Below, one piece after another: positions 27,969 to 36,869 of a DNA stretch of 55,000 nt. Position numbers and translations under genes: made by a program. Origin of the DNA: Paenibacillus silvisoli (lineage in GTDB: Bacteria; Bacillota; Bacilli; Paenibacillales; Paenibacillaceae); contig NZ_CP133017.1 in assembly GCF_030866765.1 (NCBI RefSeq), positions 1,085,001-1,140,000 on the forward strand, read 5' to 3'. Position 1 is the stretch's first letter, and each line of letters opens with the position of its first letter. The notes under the pieces were generated by a model. It searched no databases. It was not told the origin of the DNA and worked only from the letters and a program-made list of their open reading frames with translations.

Positions 27969-29552
27969 ATGAAGACCGTTCGCAAGTTCAAGCCCATTGC
28001 AGCCTCTTGGGCGCCGTATGCACTCATAACGCTGCTCATTGTTCTGATTACGGCGCTGCTGATCGAGCTCGGGCTTGGCTATGATCGCGTCAATATTGTG
28101 CTGCTCTACTTGTTTCCCGTGCTGTTAAGCGCCGTGTACTGGGGCATCGGCACGTCTTTTTATGCGGCTGCGCTTTGCGTGCTTGCCTTTGATTTCTTCT
28201 TCGTCCCGCCGTTTCACAGCTTCAGCGTGGACGATCTGCGTTATTTGTTCACCTTCTTCGTCTATATGGCGGTGGCTGCTTTGACGGCGACGCTTGCCGC
28301 GCGATTGAAGCAGCAGCTTCGGCTCGCGAAGCAAAGCGAACAGCATACGAATTCGCTCTACGCGCTAAGCCGCCAGATGACCGCGATCTCCGATTTGCGC
28401 ACGTTGCTCGGCAATGTGTGCCTGCAGGTATCGGAAACGCTCGGCGGCGTAGCGGTTGCGATTTATATGCCGGACCGCGACGAGGAATTGGCGCTGACAG
28501 CGTGCTCCGAAGCCGATCCGGCTTGGGGACGGAGCGAATCCGAAACCGCGATTGCCAAATGGGTATACCGACAAGGGCAAATGGCCGGCAGAGGCACGGG
28601 GACGCTGCGGGCGTATCCCGGCTTGTATGTGCCGCTGCTTACAGAGGAGCGGGTATACGGCGTGCTTGCCGTTATCCCGCCTGCAGGAGAGGCCGGGCAC
28701 AAAGGCGCCTTCGCCGCGGAGAACCGGCGGCTGCTCGAAGCGTTCGGCGGGCTGACGGCGACGGCGATCGCGCGCGCGAAATTAAGCGAGGAGGCAAAGC
28801 TCGCGCATTTGACGGCGGAGTCGGAGCGGATCCGGACGGCGCTGCTCGACTCGGTGTCCCATGAGCTGCGCACGCCGCTCGCGACGGTGATCGGTTCGGC
28901 GACCGCATTGATCGAAGGGGAGCTGATCTTTTCCTCCGAGGATCGGCTGGAGCTGCTGGGCACCATCAGGGACGGTGCGCTGCGCATGAACCGGATCGTC
29001 ACGAACTTGCTCGGCATGGTGCAGCTGGAGAGCGGCATGCTGCAGCTGCGCAAGCGATGGTGCGATATCGAGGATATGCTAGGCGTCGTGCTCGCGAAGG
29101 TGAAGGAGTACAAGGAGCACCGCGGCATTCGCGTCCGTTTGCCGGAGCGCATCCCGCTGTTCGAGGGCGACGAGGTGCTGCTGGAGCAGGCGCTGGTCAA
29201 CGTCGTCAGCAACGCGATCAAATATTCGCCGGACCACAGCGACATTGAAATCGCCGTGAACGAAGCGGGCGCCGCGATCGTCATCACGGTGACGGACGCC
29301 GGTATCGGCGTTGCCGAAAACGAACGCGAGAAAGTTTTCGAGAAGTTTTACCGGGGCAGCCGAACCGGGCATGTGCCGGGAACGGGACTGGGGCTGGCGA
29401 TTTGCAAAGGCATCGTTGAAGCGCACGGCGGCACGATTACCGCGGAACCGGCATCTTCGGGGCAAGGAACGACGATCCGCATGGTGCTCCCTGCGGGTGA
29501 ACGCAGAGATGGCCTGGAGAGGACCGTTGAAGAGGAGGTGAGTGAGCGATGA
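27969..29552 (+). CDS. KdpD-type membrane histidine kinase (C-terminal half as separate protein)
   Basis: 527 residues. Four membrane segments of the KdpD DUF4118 type (about 15-105, including FDFFFVPPFHSFSV), a GAF-like domain (about 120-270), a HisKA domain with SVSHELRTPL (H298), and an HATPase with NVVSNAIKYSP, DAGIGV and GTGLGLAICKGIVEAHGG. This is the part of KdpD missing from the preceding gene. The frame opens at TTG 27963 but the ATG at 27969 is preferred. It overlaps kdpE by four bases (ATGA). It is expected to phosphorylate KdpE, with the separate soluble protein as input module. Confidence 0.92.
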   Translation: MKTVRKFKPIAASWAPYALITLLIVLITALLIELGLGYDRVNIVLLYLFPVLLSAVYWGIGTSFYAAALCVLAFDFFFVPPFHSFSVDDLRYLFTFFVYMAVAALTATLAARLKQQLRLAKQSEQHTNSLYALSRQMTAISDLRTLLGNVCLQVSETLGGVAVAIYMPDRDEELALTACSEADPAWGRSESETAIAKWVYRQGQMAGRGTGTLRAYPGLYVPLLTEERVYGVLAVIPPAGEAGHKGAFAAENRRLLEAFGGLTATAIARAKLSEEAKLAHLTAESERIRTALLDSVSHELRTPLATVIGSATALIEGELIFSSEDRLELLGTIRDGALRMNRIVTNLLGMVQLESGMLQLRKRWCDIEDMLGVVLAKVKEYKEHRGIRVRLPERIPLFEGDEVLLEQALVNVVSNAIKYSPDHSDIEIAVNEAGAAIVITVTDAGIGVAENEREKVFEKFYRGSRTGHVPGTGLGLAICKGIVEAHGGTITAEPASSGQGTTIRMVLPAGERRDGLERTVEEEVSER

Positions 29553-30256
29553 CGAAGGCGAAAACGGCGGACGGCGCCAGGATCTTGATCATTGACGACG
29601 AGCCGCAAATCCGCAAGCTGCTCAAGGTTACGCTGCAGGCGCACCAATTTGATATCCATGAAGCGGAAGCTGGCGAGGCCGGCATCTACCAGGCGAGCAT
29701 CGTGCACCCCGACTTGATCGTGCTCGATCTCGGCCTGCCGGACATCTCCGGGATGGACGTGCTGCGTCGCATCCGCGAATGGTCGAGCGTGCCCGTCATC
29801 GTCCTGACCGCGAAGGAGCGGGAAGAGGACAAAATCGCCGCGCTCGACGGCGGCGCCGACGACTACGTCACGAAGCCGTTCGGCATGGGCGAGCTGCTTG
29901 CGCGCATCCGCGTCGCGCTTCGCCATGTGGCCAGCTCCGCGCAGGAGCCGATCCTGCGCTTCGGCCCGCTCGTCCTCGATCTGGCGCAGCGGATCGTCGA
30001 GCTGGATGGCAGCCGGGTGAAGCTGACGCCGACGGAGTACGATCTGCTGAAGACGCTGGCCGCCAACGCCGGCAAGGTGATGACCCAGCGGCAGCTACTG
30101 CAGCAAGTATGGGGCGGCCATCATCACGAGTCCGACAGCCACTACCTGCGGATCTACATCGGCCACCTGCGCAAGAAGCTGGAGGAGGACCCGACCCGTC
30201 CGCGGTTTATCGAGACCGAGCCGGGGATTGGCTATCGGTTCCGCTCGCAGGACTAG
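29549..30256 (+). CDS. kdpE: KdpE-type response regulator (OmpR family)
   Basis: 235 residues. The receiver domain has acidic pair DDE near residue 13, phosphoacceptor D60 in LIVLDLGLPD, conserved Thr in VIVLTAKE and Lys in DDYVTKPFG. A winged-helix DNA-binding domain follows (LTPTEYDLLKTLAANAGKV to the end GIGYRFRSQD). It is coupled to the kinase gene by a four-base overlap. The likely target is the KdpE-like box at 20862-20888. Confidence 0.95.
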   Translation: MTKAKTADGARILIIDDEPQIRKLLKVTLQAHQFDIHEAEAGEAGIYQASIVHPDLIVLDLGLPDISGMDVLRRIREWSSVPVIVLTAKEREEDKIAALDGGADDYVTKPFGMGELLARIRVALRHVASSAQEPILRFGPLVLDLAQRIVELDGSRVKLTPTEYDLLKTLAANAGKVMTQRQLLQQVWGGHHHESDSHYLRIYIGHLRKKLEEDPTRPRFIETEPGIGYRFRSQD

Positions 30257-30290
30257 TTTGCAGGACTTGTTAAACGAAACCACTGCGCTA

Positions 30291-30399
30291 GCCGAATGTT
30301 CTTCCGATCGCTGTTGTATTCGGATTCCTTGAACAACTTGAACAAGGTTGGAATCCGACTACAAAGGAGAACGTTAACGCTTCTCCAGAATCATTCGGC
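30291..30399. other. Three-way-junction-like inverted repeat structure downstream of kdpE
   Basis: An outer stem, GCCGAATG (30291-30298) with CATTCGGC (30392-30399), is extended by TTCT with AGAA. It encloses two hairpins: CGGATTCC with GGAATCCG (about 30321-30358), and GGAGAA with TTCTCC (30366-30386) around CGTTAACG. No T-run follows. A nested hairpin AGCGTG...CACGCT (30435-30470) with inner GCACG/CGTGC lies just after. Function unknown: kdpE 3' end structure, small RNA or mobile-element relic are all possible. Confidence 0.5.
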
Positions 30400-30515
30400 C
30401 TGCTCCGTTTTGGTTTAACTTCATTTCAATATCAAGCGTGGCTGATAGCACGATTTCGTGCGCTCACGCTCAAGCTCAAGAGAGAGTGGATTAGTCGTTG
30501 ACAAAGTGCTGCGTG

Positions 30516-30701
30516 CTAACGGTTGCTACAGCGCTTATTTGCCCAATAACAGCCCTTTTTGAAATCTAACGGTTGCCACAGCGCTTATTTGGCCCAAATC
30601 GGCAGCATAAGCTGCCCAATTCGCCAAATAGCCTACCTGGCAACCGTTAGCCTATTCAAAAGGGCCATTTGAGGCGAAATAGCCTCCGTGGCAACCGTTA
30701 G
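30516..30701. repeat. Four-box CTAACG element A
   Basis: Two direct boxes starting CTAACGGTTGC (30516, 30566) and two inverted boxes ending GCAACCGTTAG (30650, 30701). Box edges lie at offsets 0, 50, 134 and 185. The sequence between the direct boxes is largely complementary to that between the inverted ones (CAGCCCTTTTTGAAAT against ATTCAAAAGGGCCATTTG), so the whole 186 bp is an imperfect palindrome. It lies between convergent kdpE and the solute-binding protein gene. Related elements lie at 37550, 39426 and 50768. Confidence 0.85.
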
Positions 30702-30751
30702 CGCGTATGCCGCCGCCGCATATGCGGCCAGGCCACGCGGCACCGCCAAAA

Positions 30752-30786
30752 AGAAGCGGCGCAGACCATCCGTCTGCGCCGCTTCT
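30752..30786 (-). terminator. Terminator of the LplABC-like transporter operon
   Basis: AGAAGCGGCGCAGAC pairs perfectly with GTCTGCGCCGCTTCT around a five-base loop. On the minus strand it is followed by TTTTGGC. It lies four bases after the stop of the solute-binding protein gene. Confidence 0.85.
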
Positions 30787-30789
30787 CTT

Positions 30790-32373
30790 TTATTTGCCCG
30801 CTTTCCAATCGTTGATCTGTTTCTGCATCTCCGCAATGATTTTATCGGCGCCGGCTGTTTTCATTTTCGCCAGGAACTCGTTGTACTTCTCCTCGGACGA
30901 TACGCCGAGGTTGAACGCGCGGTAGTACTCATCCCACACCGCGGTCGCCTTCGCGATTTCGCCTTTCACCGGCTCGGCGTCGAACGTAAAGCCGAGCAGC
31001 TTCGAAGGCAGCGCATCCGCGTTGACCTTCTTCGTTTGCTCCCAAACGTCGGCAGGCATGCCTTTCTCGACGTTGGCGAGGAAGTTCGTGGCGAACATCC
31101 AAGGCACGGAAGGGTTGTAGCCTTGCTTGTTGTCGCCGTCGATCATCAGGCCGTCGGCATCCAGCTTATAATGCTCGTCTTTAACGCCGAAGTTGAGCAA
31201 GTTGTACAGATCTTTATCCGTGTTCAGCAGCTCGAGCAGCATCATCGCGCGTTCCGGATTTTTGGAATTGCGGTTGATCGCCTGCATCGTAGCGGTAATC
31301 CCGCCCGTCGTCAGGTGGGCCGTTCCGGCCGGAACTTCCACATACGGCTCGCCGCCAAGCGAGGAAGCGAGGTTGGCGCCGCCCGGCTTGAACGCGCCGC
31401 CGATCGCAAGCGCGAATTTGCCCGCTTTACCCTCCGACCAGTCGTCGGACTTCCTCGAGATACGCTCCTTCGAATTCAAATAGCCCTTCTCGTTCCATTC
31501 GCGCATCGTAGCTACGAACTTCTTGAACTTGTCGGATTCGAACTGGTTGATGACGGTCAGCGAATCGTCGCTGAACTCGACAGCGCCCGGCACGTTAATG
31601 CCAACGATCGCTTCCATATCGAAGAAATCCGGATCGATGCCGATCGATGGATATTTTTGCGGATAGTCCTTCTTCACCGCTTGGATGAACGGCTCAAGCA
31701 GATTCAGCGTATCTTGATTGATTTTGCCGGAGATCGCATTCATGTCCAGGCCGTATTTCTCGATGAGCGCGACCGGAACGGAAACGGCCGGCGTACGGGC
31801 GGAAATTTGCTGATTGACGAAGCCGTAAATTTGACCTTTAATCTTGGTCGCATCCCAGAAGGAGGCCGGCATGGACGCGAACGTTTTCGGCGCGTACTTG
31901 GCCAGCAGGTCGTCGAGCGGGAGGAAAGCGCCCTTCGCTACGTTTTGCGTATAGTTGTTGATCCAGCCCGCGGTGAACGCGATATCGTACGGCTCGCCGG
32001 ACGCGATGACGACTTGCATCTTCTGGTCATAGTCGCCGAACGGCAGCGCCTTGAAGTCGACGGTCGCGTTGATTTTTTCCTTGATGACCTTGTTGACTTC
32101 CGCAAACACCTTGTCTTGATCCGGCTGCGGGAAGTTTCCCGGGAAATACCAGGTCAGCTTCACTTCCGGAAGCGCTTCGGTCGCTGTTTCATTTCCAGAA
32201 GCATTATCGCTCGCCGACTTGTTGCCATCAGTCGAAGCCGCGCCATTATTGGCCGTTTTATCGGCACCGTTATTATTGCCGGAATTGCCGCAAGCGGTTG
32301 CCAGCATGCTGAGAATCAGGAGAAGAATCGTACAAACGAGGCCAAGCTTGGATTTTCGGACTGCTTTTTGCAT
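30790..32373 (-). CDS. Sugar ABC transporter solute-binding lipoprotein (LplA-like, DUF3502)
   Basis: 527 residues. The signal peptide ends in lipobox LATAC with lipidated Cys28. A Ser/Asn/Gly/Asp-rich linker and a family 1 extracellular solute-binding fold follow. The C-terminal part, SKLLGFTFDAEPVKGEI through AEMQKQINDWKAG, matches the DUF3502 region of LplA-type proteins. It captures an oligosaccharide or glycoside for the permeases encoded just upstream. The substrate cannot be told from sequence. The start is supported by GGGAGG eight bases before the ATG. No ATPase gene is present; such systems commonly use a shared MsmX-type ATPase. Confidence 0.92.
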   Translation of the reverse strand: MQKAVRKSKLGLVCTILLLILSMLATACGNSGNNNGADKTANNGAASTDGNKSASDNASGNETATEALPEVKLTWYFPGNFPQPDQDKVFAEVNKVIKEKINATVDFKALPFGDYDQKMQVVIASGEPYDIAFTAGWINNYTQNVAKGAFLPLDDLLAKYAPKTFASMPASFWDATKIKGQIYGFVNQQISARTPAVSVPVALIEKYGLDMNAISGKINQDTLNLLEPFIQAVKKDYPQKYPSIGIDPDFFDMEAIVGINVPGAVEFSDDSLTVINQFESDKFKKFVATMREWNEKGYLNSKERISRKSDDWSEGKAGKFALAIGGAFKPGGANLASSLGGEPYVEVPAGTAHLTTGGITATMQAINRNSKNPERAMMLLELLNTDKDLYNLLNFGVKDEHYKLDADGLMIDGDNKQGYNPSVPWMFATNFLANVEKGMPADVWEQTKKVNADALPSKLLGFTFDAEPVKGEIAKATAVWDEYYRAFNLGVSSEEKYNEFLAKMKTAGADKIIAEMQKQINDWKAGK

Positions 32374-32460
32374 TCATGAATCCTCCCTTTTTTAATTAGC
32401 CTTGTCACCTGTCTATCTTAAAATGGACTCGCGATATCCATATTTAAGCCTGCTTACGGA

Positions 32461-33342
32461 TCAGCCCTTCACCGCACCCACGGTTAACCCTCGCACAAAA
32501 TATTTCTGGAAGAACGGAAACACGGCCAGCATCGGACCTGCCGCGAGAATCGCCATCGCCATGCGCGCGGATTCCGACGGGAGCTCGACGTTCTTCATCC
32601 CCGGCGGCATCATATTCGTGGAGCTGGTCAGGAACGATATGTTGTTCATCATCCGGTAGAGCATGTATTGGAGCGGAACGAGACGTTCTTCTTCAATATA
32701 GAGGAGGCTGAGCCACCAGTCGTTCCAATATTGCAGCATCGTGAACAGAGCGACCGTTGCGAGACCCGGCTTCGCAAGCGGCAGGATGATTTGGAAGAAA
32801 ATCCGGAACTCGCTCGCCCCGTCGATCATGCACGATTCGATGATATGGTACGGGATCTTCTGCATGAACGAACGGAGCAGCAGGATGAACCAAGGGACCG
32901 CGAGATAGGGCAGAATGAGCACCCAGATCGTATTTTTCAAATGCAGGTAGTTGCTGATCAGAATATAGGTCGGAACCAGGCCGCCGTTGAACAGCATCGT
33001 GAAGAAAACGTAGAAGCTGAGCTTGTTCTTGTATTTGTAATCCGGGCGGGACAGCGCATACGCGATGCCGGCCATGAACAGCACGGCCAGGAACGTGCCG
33101 ATGACGCTGACGAGAATCGATATTTTGAACGCGCCGAGCAGCTGGACCGGACGGTAGAGCACGTAGGCATAAGCCGCGAAATCGAACTTGCGAGGAAAGA
33201 GGCTGTATCCGTTTTTCAAAATGTCGACCTCGTTGCTGAACGACACCGACAGGACGGAGATCAGCGGAATGATGCAGCTTAAGCTGAACAGGATGAATGC
33301 CAGATGAATGAGCAGCTGCGGAATTCGTCTTCTAAGCGGCAC
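32461..33342 (-). CDS. CUT1 ABC transporter permease (LplC/YtcP-like)
   Basis: 293 residues, six membrane helices. The ATPase-coupling EAA loop is DGASEFRIFFQIILPLAKPG (about 190-210), and the C-terminus FVRGLTVGAVKG is typical of this subfamily. The start is GTG with AAAGGAGG seven bases upstream. It lies 13 bases after the partner permease gene. It forms the heterodimeric channel with that protein. Confidence 0.93.
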   Translation of the reverse strand: MPLRRRIPQLLIHLAFILFSLSCIIPLISVLSVSFSNEVDILKNGYSLFPRKFDFAAYAYVLYRPVQLLGAFKISILVSVIGTFLAVLFMAGIAYALSRPDYKYKNKLSFYVFFTMLFNGGLVPTYILISNYLHLKNTIWVLILPYLAVPWFILLLRSFMQKIPYHIIESCMIDGASEFRIFFQIILPLAKPGLATVALFTMLQYWNDWWLSLLYIEEERLVPLQYMLYRMMNNISFLTSSTNMMPPGMKNVELPSESARMAMAILAAGPMLAVFPFFQKYFVRGLTVGAVKG

Positions 33343-33355
33343 GCGCTCACCTCCT

Positions 33356-34279
33356 TTAAAATAGTTTGTTGTCGTCGTCGATCCGCTTCACGACATAGTT
33401 GCTGAACAGAACGACGATGAAGCCCATGACCGATTGGAACAGACCGACCGCCGAAGACATCCCGATGTCGCCCGACACCTTGAGCATCCGGTACACATAC
33501 GTGTCGATAACCTGCGTGACGGGGAACAGCTGGCCGACCTCCCGCGGAACGAAGAAGAAGAGACCGAAGTCGGAGTAGAAGATTTTGCCGATCGACAGCA
33601 GCGTCATGATCGTAATCAGCGGCATGAGCAGCGGGATCGTGATATTGCGGATCACTTGAAGCCTTGAAGCGCCGTCGATTTCGGCCGCCTCGAAATATTC
33701 CTGCGAAATGCCGAGAATGCCGGCGTAGAAAATAATGCTGACATAGCCGAGGCCCTTCCAAATATTGATGAGCGTCAGCAGAATCGGCCACACCCACGTC
33801 TCCGAGTAGAAATCGAACGATTCGAAGCCGAGCTTCTCGATCGCAATCGTCAGAATGCCGTAAGGTCCGATGAACGAGTACGCCATGTAGGCGACGATGA
33901 TCCAGGAGAAGAAGTAGGGAAAGAAGAAAATCGTCTGGTACGCCTTCAGCCACGAACGGCGAATGACTTCGTTGAGCATGATCGCGAAGACGACCGACAA
34001 AAACGTGCCCACTCCAATAAACACGATATTGTAGAGAAGCGTATTCCGGATGACCATCCAGGCGTCGTTGGAGGTGAAGAAGAATTTGATGTTCTCCAGG
34101 CCGACCCAAGGGCTGCGCAGGATGCCGTCCGTGTAGTTGATATTTTTGAAAGCAATGAAGATGCCGCCCATCGGCAAGTAGGAGAAGACGAGGATGATCA
34201 GGAAGGCGGGCAGCGCGAGCAGCGATAGATGCAGGTTCTTTTTGAAATGGCGCGACGAGAAAAGCGGAAGTTTGTTCAC
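33356..34279 (-). CDS. CUT1 ABC transporter permease (LplB-like)
   Basis: 307 residues, six membrane helices, with EAA loop EAAEIDGASRLQVIRNITIP (about 205-225). The start is GTG at 34279. It is the first gene of the transporter operon. A perfect cre box lies 38 bases upstream, and the operon is divergent from a membrane AraC-type regulator, the usual partner of such transporters in Paenibacillaceae. Confidence 0.93.
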   Translation of the reverse strand: MNKLPLFSSRHFKKNLHLSLLALPAFLIILVFSYLPMGGIFIAFKNINYTDGILRSPWVGLENIKFFFTSNDAWMVIRNTLLYNIVFIGVGTFLSVVFAIMLNEVIRRSWLKAYQTIFFFPYFFSWIIVAYMAYSFIGPYGILTIAIEKLGFESFDFYSETWVWPILLTLINIWKGLGYVSIIFYAGILGISQEYFEAAEIDGASRLQVIRNITIPLLMPLITIMTLLSIGKIFYSDFGLFFFVPREVGQLFPVTQVIDTYVYRMLKVSGDIGMSSAVGLFQSVMGFIVVLFSNYVVKRIDDDNKLF

Positions 34280-34316
34280 GGCCGGCGTTCGACTCCTTCG
34301 GTTGGATTTGCAAGCT

Positions 34317-34330
34317 TGAAAGCGCTCTCA
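34317..34330 (-). promoter_or_regulatory. cre box (CcpA site) of the transporter operon
   Basis: TGAAAGCGCTCTCA matches the catabolite-responsive element consensus TGWAANCGNTNWCA at every fixed position. It stands 38 bases ahead of the permease start, in the divergent gap shared with the regulator gene. It predicts CcpA-mediated glucose repression. Confidence 0.75.
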
Positions 34331-34521
34331 ACGGATGCTCTCAGCATACATGGATTTGCGGTACACAGGCAATTTCTCAAATGCCGTTTCAGTCCGTTTT
34401 CGAGTGAAAAGGCAGTTCTCAAATTGGATTTTTGTTCTGAATTCGTGCTTTTGAGGGGGGCCGCCAGTTTCAAATTGAATCATTTTCGCGTTCTGTGATA
34501 GTCTTGGGAGTAGAGGAGGGG

Positions 34522-36822
34522 ATGGCCGTGTTCAAAAAATTCGTGCTCAAAAATCCGTTTCAGCTCTTTCTGACGATCCTGCTGCCCTTCCTGCTGAGCA
34601 CCGTGCTTCTGCTCTTCGTGCAGTCTTCGCTGCTTAGCCGCAATTTCGAAAGCTTCGCGCTGAAACAGGTGTACCGCGAGCAGCTGGCGGACCTGCAGTA
34701 CACGAGCCGAAATGTAAGCGCTTTAGAACAAACGGTCAGATCGGTGTCCACGACGGCTTTCTTCGATGACGTCATCACCGACCTGCTGTACGCCGATATC
34801 AGCACCGAGGATATCAATAAATATCAGAATAAGCTCCAATCGTACAAAAATATTTATCCCTTCCTTCAATCCATCTACATCTATAACGGCGATCGCATGT
34901 ATGCCGTGCCGCGCGAGCAGTTTATCTATGACCGCCTTTCCTTCGATGATAAAGGGATCTTCCCGATTCTGGACGATATCAAAAACAACCGGTCGCACAG
35001 CATCGTGCTGCGCCGGATTCCGAACCCGATGTCCGGCATCGCCACGGGCGCGGATAAAGACCTCTACGTGTACTCGTATTTGTTCTTCGACTCCCAGGTC
35101 GCGAGCGGCAAAGTGAACGAGGCCATTATATTGAACATTTCCGAGGAGTGGATCAGGCAAAGCATCCATTCGCAGGGCAATGACAGCGGCAACCGGATTT
35201 TCGTGATCGACCATGGCGGCAAGCTGCTGTCGGACGATCAGGCTCATCCGATGCTCTCCGATTTATCGGCGAAGCCGTATATCGCGCAGGTCAATGCCTC
35301 CAAGGAGCAGGCGGGCAGCTTCCGCATGAACGTGGATGGCGTCGATGCGTTCATTACCTATACGAGCGCGGATGCTTTCGATTGGAAGCTGGTCAGCATC
35401 ACGCCGTACCAGTACATCGTCAAAGATATCGAGCGCATGAAGCAGAAAACGTACCTGTTCGTCGTCTTCTTCATCGTTGGCAGCATCTTGCTGACGTTCT
35501 ATTTCTCCCGGCGCTTGGTCGTCCCGATGTCGCTCGTCATTCAGAAGTATCATCAGCTGGAGACGGAGAAGCGGGGCGAGCTCAACGACCGGAAGCTGCA
35601 GTTTCTGCGGCGGATGCTTCATTCCAAAGGGCCGCTGTCCATGGAGGAGCTGGGCAAACAATTTCAGAGCTACGGCATCACGCTTGACCCCGCAGCCGGG
35701 TTTCTGATCGTCCTGTTCAAAATCGACCGGTTCTCCGAGTTCTGCGCCGCCTACGGCGTAGGAGACCGGGCGTTATTGAAGTTCGGCATCGTCAATATCG
35801 TGACGGAGCTGATGGGGCCGGTCGCGCCGCATGTGTGCTTGGATCTCGAGGAGGATCAGGTGCTGCTGCTTCTGCAGGAGGACACGTTTATCGCGCCGTC
35901 CCGCCAGAGCGCGCTCGTTGACGTCATGCACCAGGTGCAGCAGGGGGCAAAGCAATATTTGCGGCTTGGCTTGTCGGTGACGTTCAGCGAGCCGTTCGAA
36001 ACGTTGGCGCAGCTGAACTTTCATTATTTGAAGACGGTCGACTTGTCGTACTACCGGCTCATCTATGGGCATGGCTGCATGATCTTCAGCGAAACGATTG
36101 GCGCGCGCACCGACGATTTCAAATCGTCGCAGGAGAAGGACGACGAGCTGACGGAGGCGCTGATTCAAGGCCGGCTGCAGGAGGCGAAGGTGGTGCTCGC
36201 GGCGATGATCGCCGATGCGTCGGCGTACAGCTATTCGGCGCTGAGCTCGATGTTTATCCGGATTTTGCTGCTCATCCGCCATGCGATCGGGGTGCTGGAG
36301 ACCAATCATGCGATGAAGGTCGATTTCGAGTTTAACGGCTATTTGATGAAGCTGCAGAAGATGGAGACGATCGATGAAATTTTGACCGACTTTAACGCGT
36401 TGTTCGATCGGCTGGCGCTTGAGCTGGAGGCCAAGAAGGACAATAAATATTTGAAGCTGCTCGATCTGGTCAGCCAGATCGTCCACCGCGAGCTGGCGAA
36501 TCCGGCGCTGTCGCTGGACTATATTGCCGATGAGATCGATCTGTCGCCGCCTTATTTGGGTAAGCTGTTTAAGAAGCACCGGCTCGTGTCGGTCTCGGAC
36601 TTCATCAATAACGTCAGGTTGAACTATGCCAGCCAGCTGGTGGCTACGTCCACCGATACGATTACGGACATTATGGAACAGTCGGGGTTTGCGAGTCGCA
36701 GCCATTTTTTTACCCAGTTTAAGAAGGCTTACGGGCTGACGCCGAGCCAATACCGCTTGAACGCGAAGCAGGCCGGTTACGTGCAGCCGAAGCCGAATCT
36801 TGACTTTCCCGATTCGTTTTAG
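34522..36822 (+). CDS. Membrane-bound AraC-family transcriptional regulator
   Basis: About 766 residues. A membrane segment near the N-terminus (QLFLTILLPFLLSTVLLLFV), an extracellular sensor region of about 250 residues, and a second membrane segment (LFVVFFIVGSILLTFYF, about 315). A cytoplasmic linker follows, then a C-terminal AraC double helix-turn-helix (NPALSLDYIADEIDLSPPYL, then QSGFASRSHFFTQFKKAYGLTPSQYR). Such one-component receptors usually sense a sugar outside and activate the neighbouring CUT1 transporter genes, here divergently transcribed. GAGGAGG suits either the ATG at 34522 or the GTG at 34528. Confidence 0.9.
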   Translation: MAVFKKFVLKNPFQLFLTILLPFLLSTVLLLFVQSSLLSRNFESFALKQVYREQLADLQYTSRNVSALEQTVRSVSTTAFFDDVITDLLYADISTEDINKYQNKLQSYKNIYPFLQSIYIYNGDRMYAVPREQFIYDRLSFDDKGIFPILDDIKNNRSHSIVLRRIPNPMSGIATGADKDLYVYSYLFFDSQVASGKVNEAIILNISEEWIRQSIHSQGNDSGNRIFVIDHGGKLLSDDQAHPMLSDLSAKPYIAQVNASKEQAGSFRMNVDGVDAFITYTSADAFDWKLVSITPYQYIVKDIERMKQKTYLFVVFFIVGSILLTFYFSRRLVVPMSLVIQKYHQLETEKRGELNDRKLQFLRRMLHSKGPLSMEELGKQFQSYGITLDPAAGFLIVLFKIDRFSEFCAAYGVGDRALLKFGIVNIVTELMGPVAPHVCLDLEEDQVLLLLQEDTFIAPSRQSALVDVMHQVQQGAKQYLRLGLSVTFSEPFETLAQLNFHYLKTVDLSYYRLIYGHGCMIFSETIGARTDDFKSSQEKDDELTEALIQGRLQEAKVVLAAMIADASAYSYSALSSMFIRILLLIRHAIGVLETNHAMKVDFEFNGYLMKLQKMETIDEILTDFNALFDRLALELEAKKDNKYLKLLDLVSQIVHRELANPALSLDYIADEIDLSPPYLGKLFKKHRLVSVSDFINNVRLNYASQLVATSTDTITDIMEQSGFASRSHFFTQFKKAYGLTPSQYRLNAKQAGYVQPKPNLDFPDSF

Positions 36823-36869
36823 TAGCGTGTAAAAGACGATACGGTTACGTTGAAGGAGATTTGAGTGAG

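Noticed and set aside
30688..32379. 563-codon plus-strand open frame over the solute-binding protein gene
   Set aside because: Antisense to an evident LplA-like lipoprotein with lipobox; composition is Arg/His-rich with no motif, and it begins inside element A.
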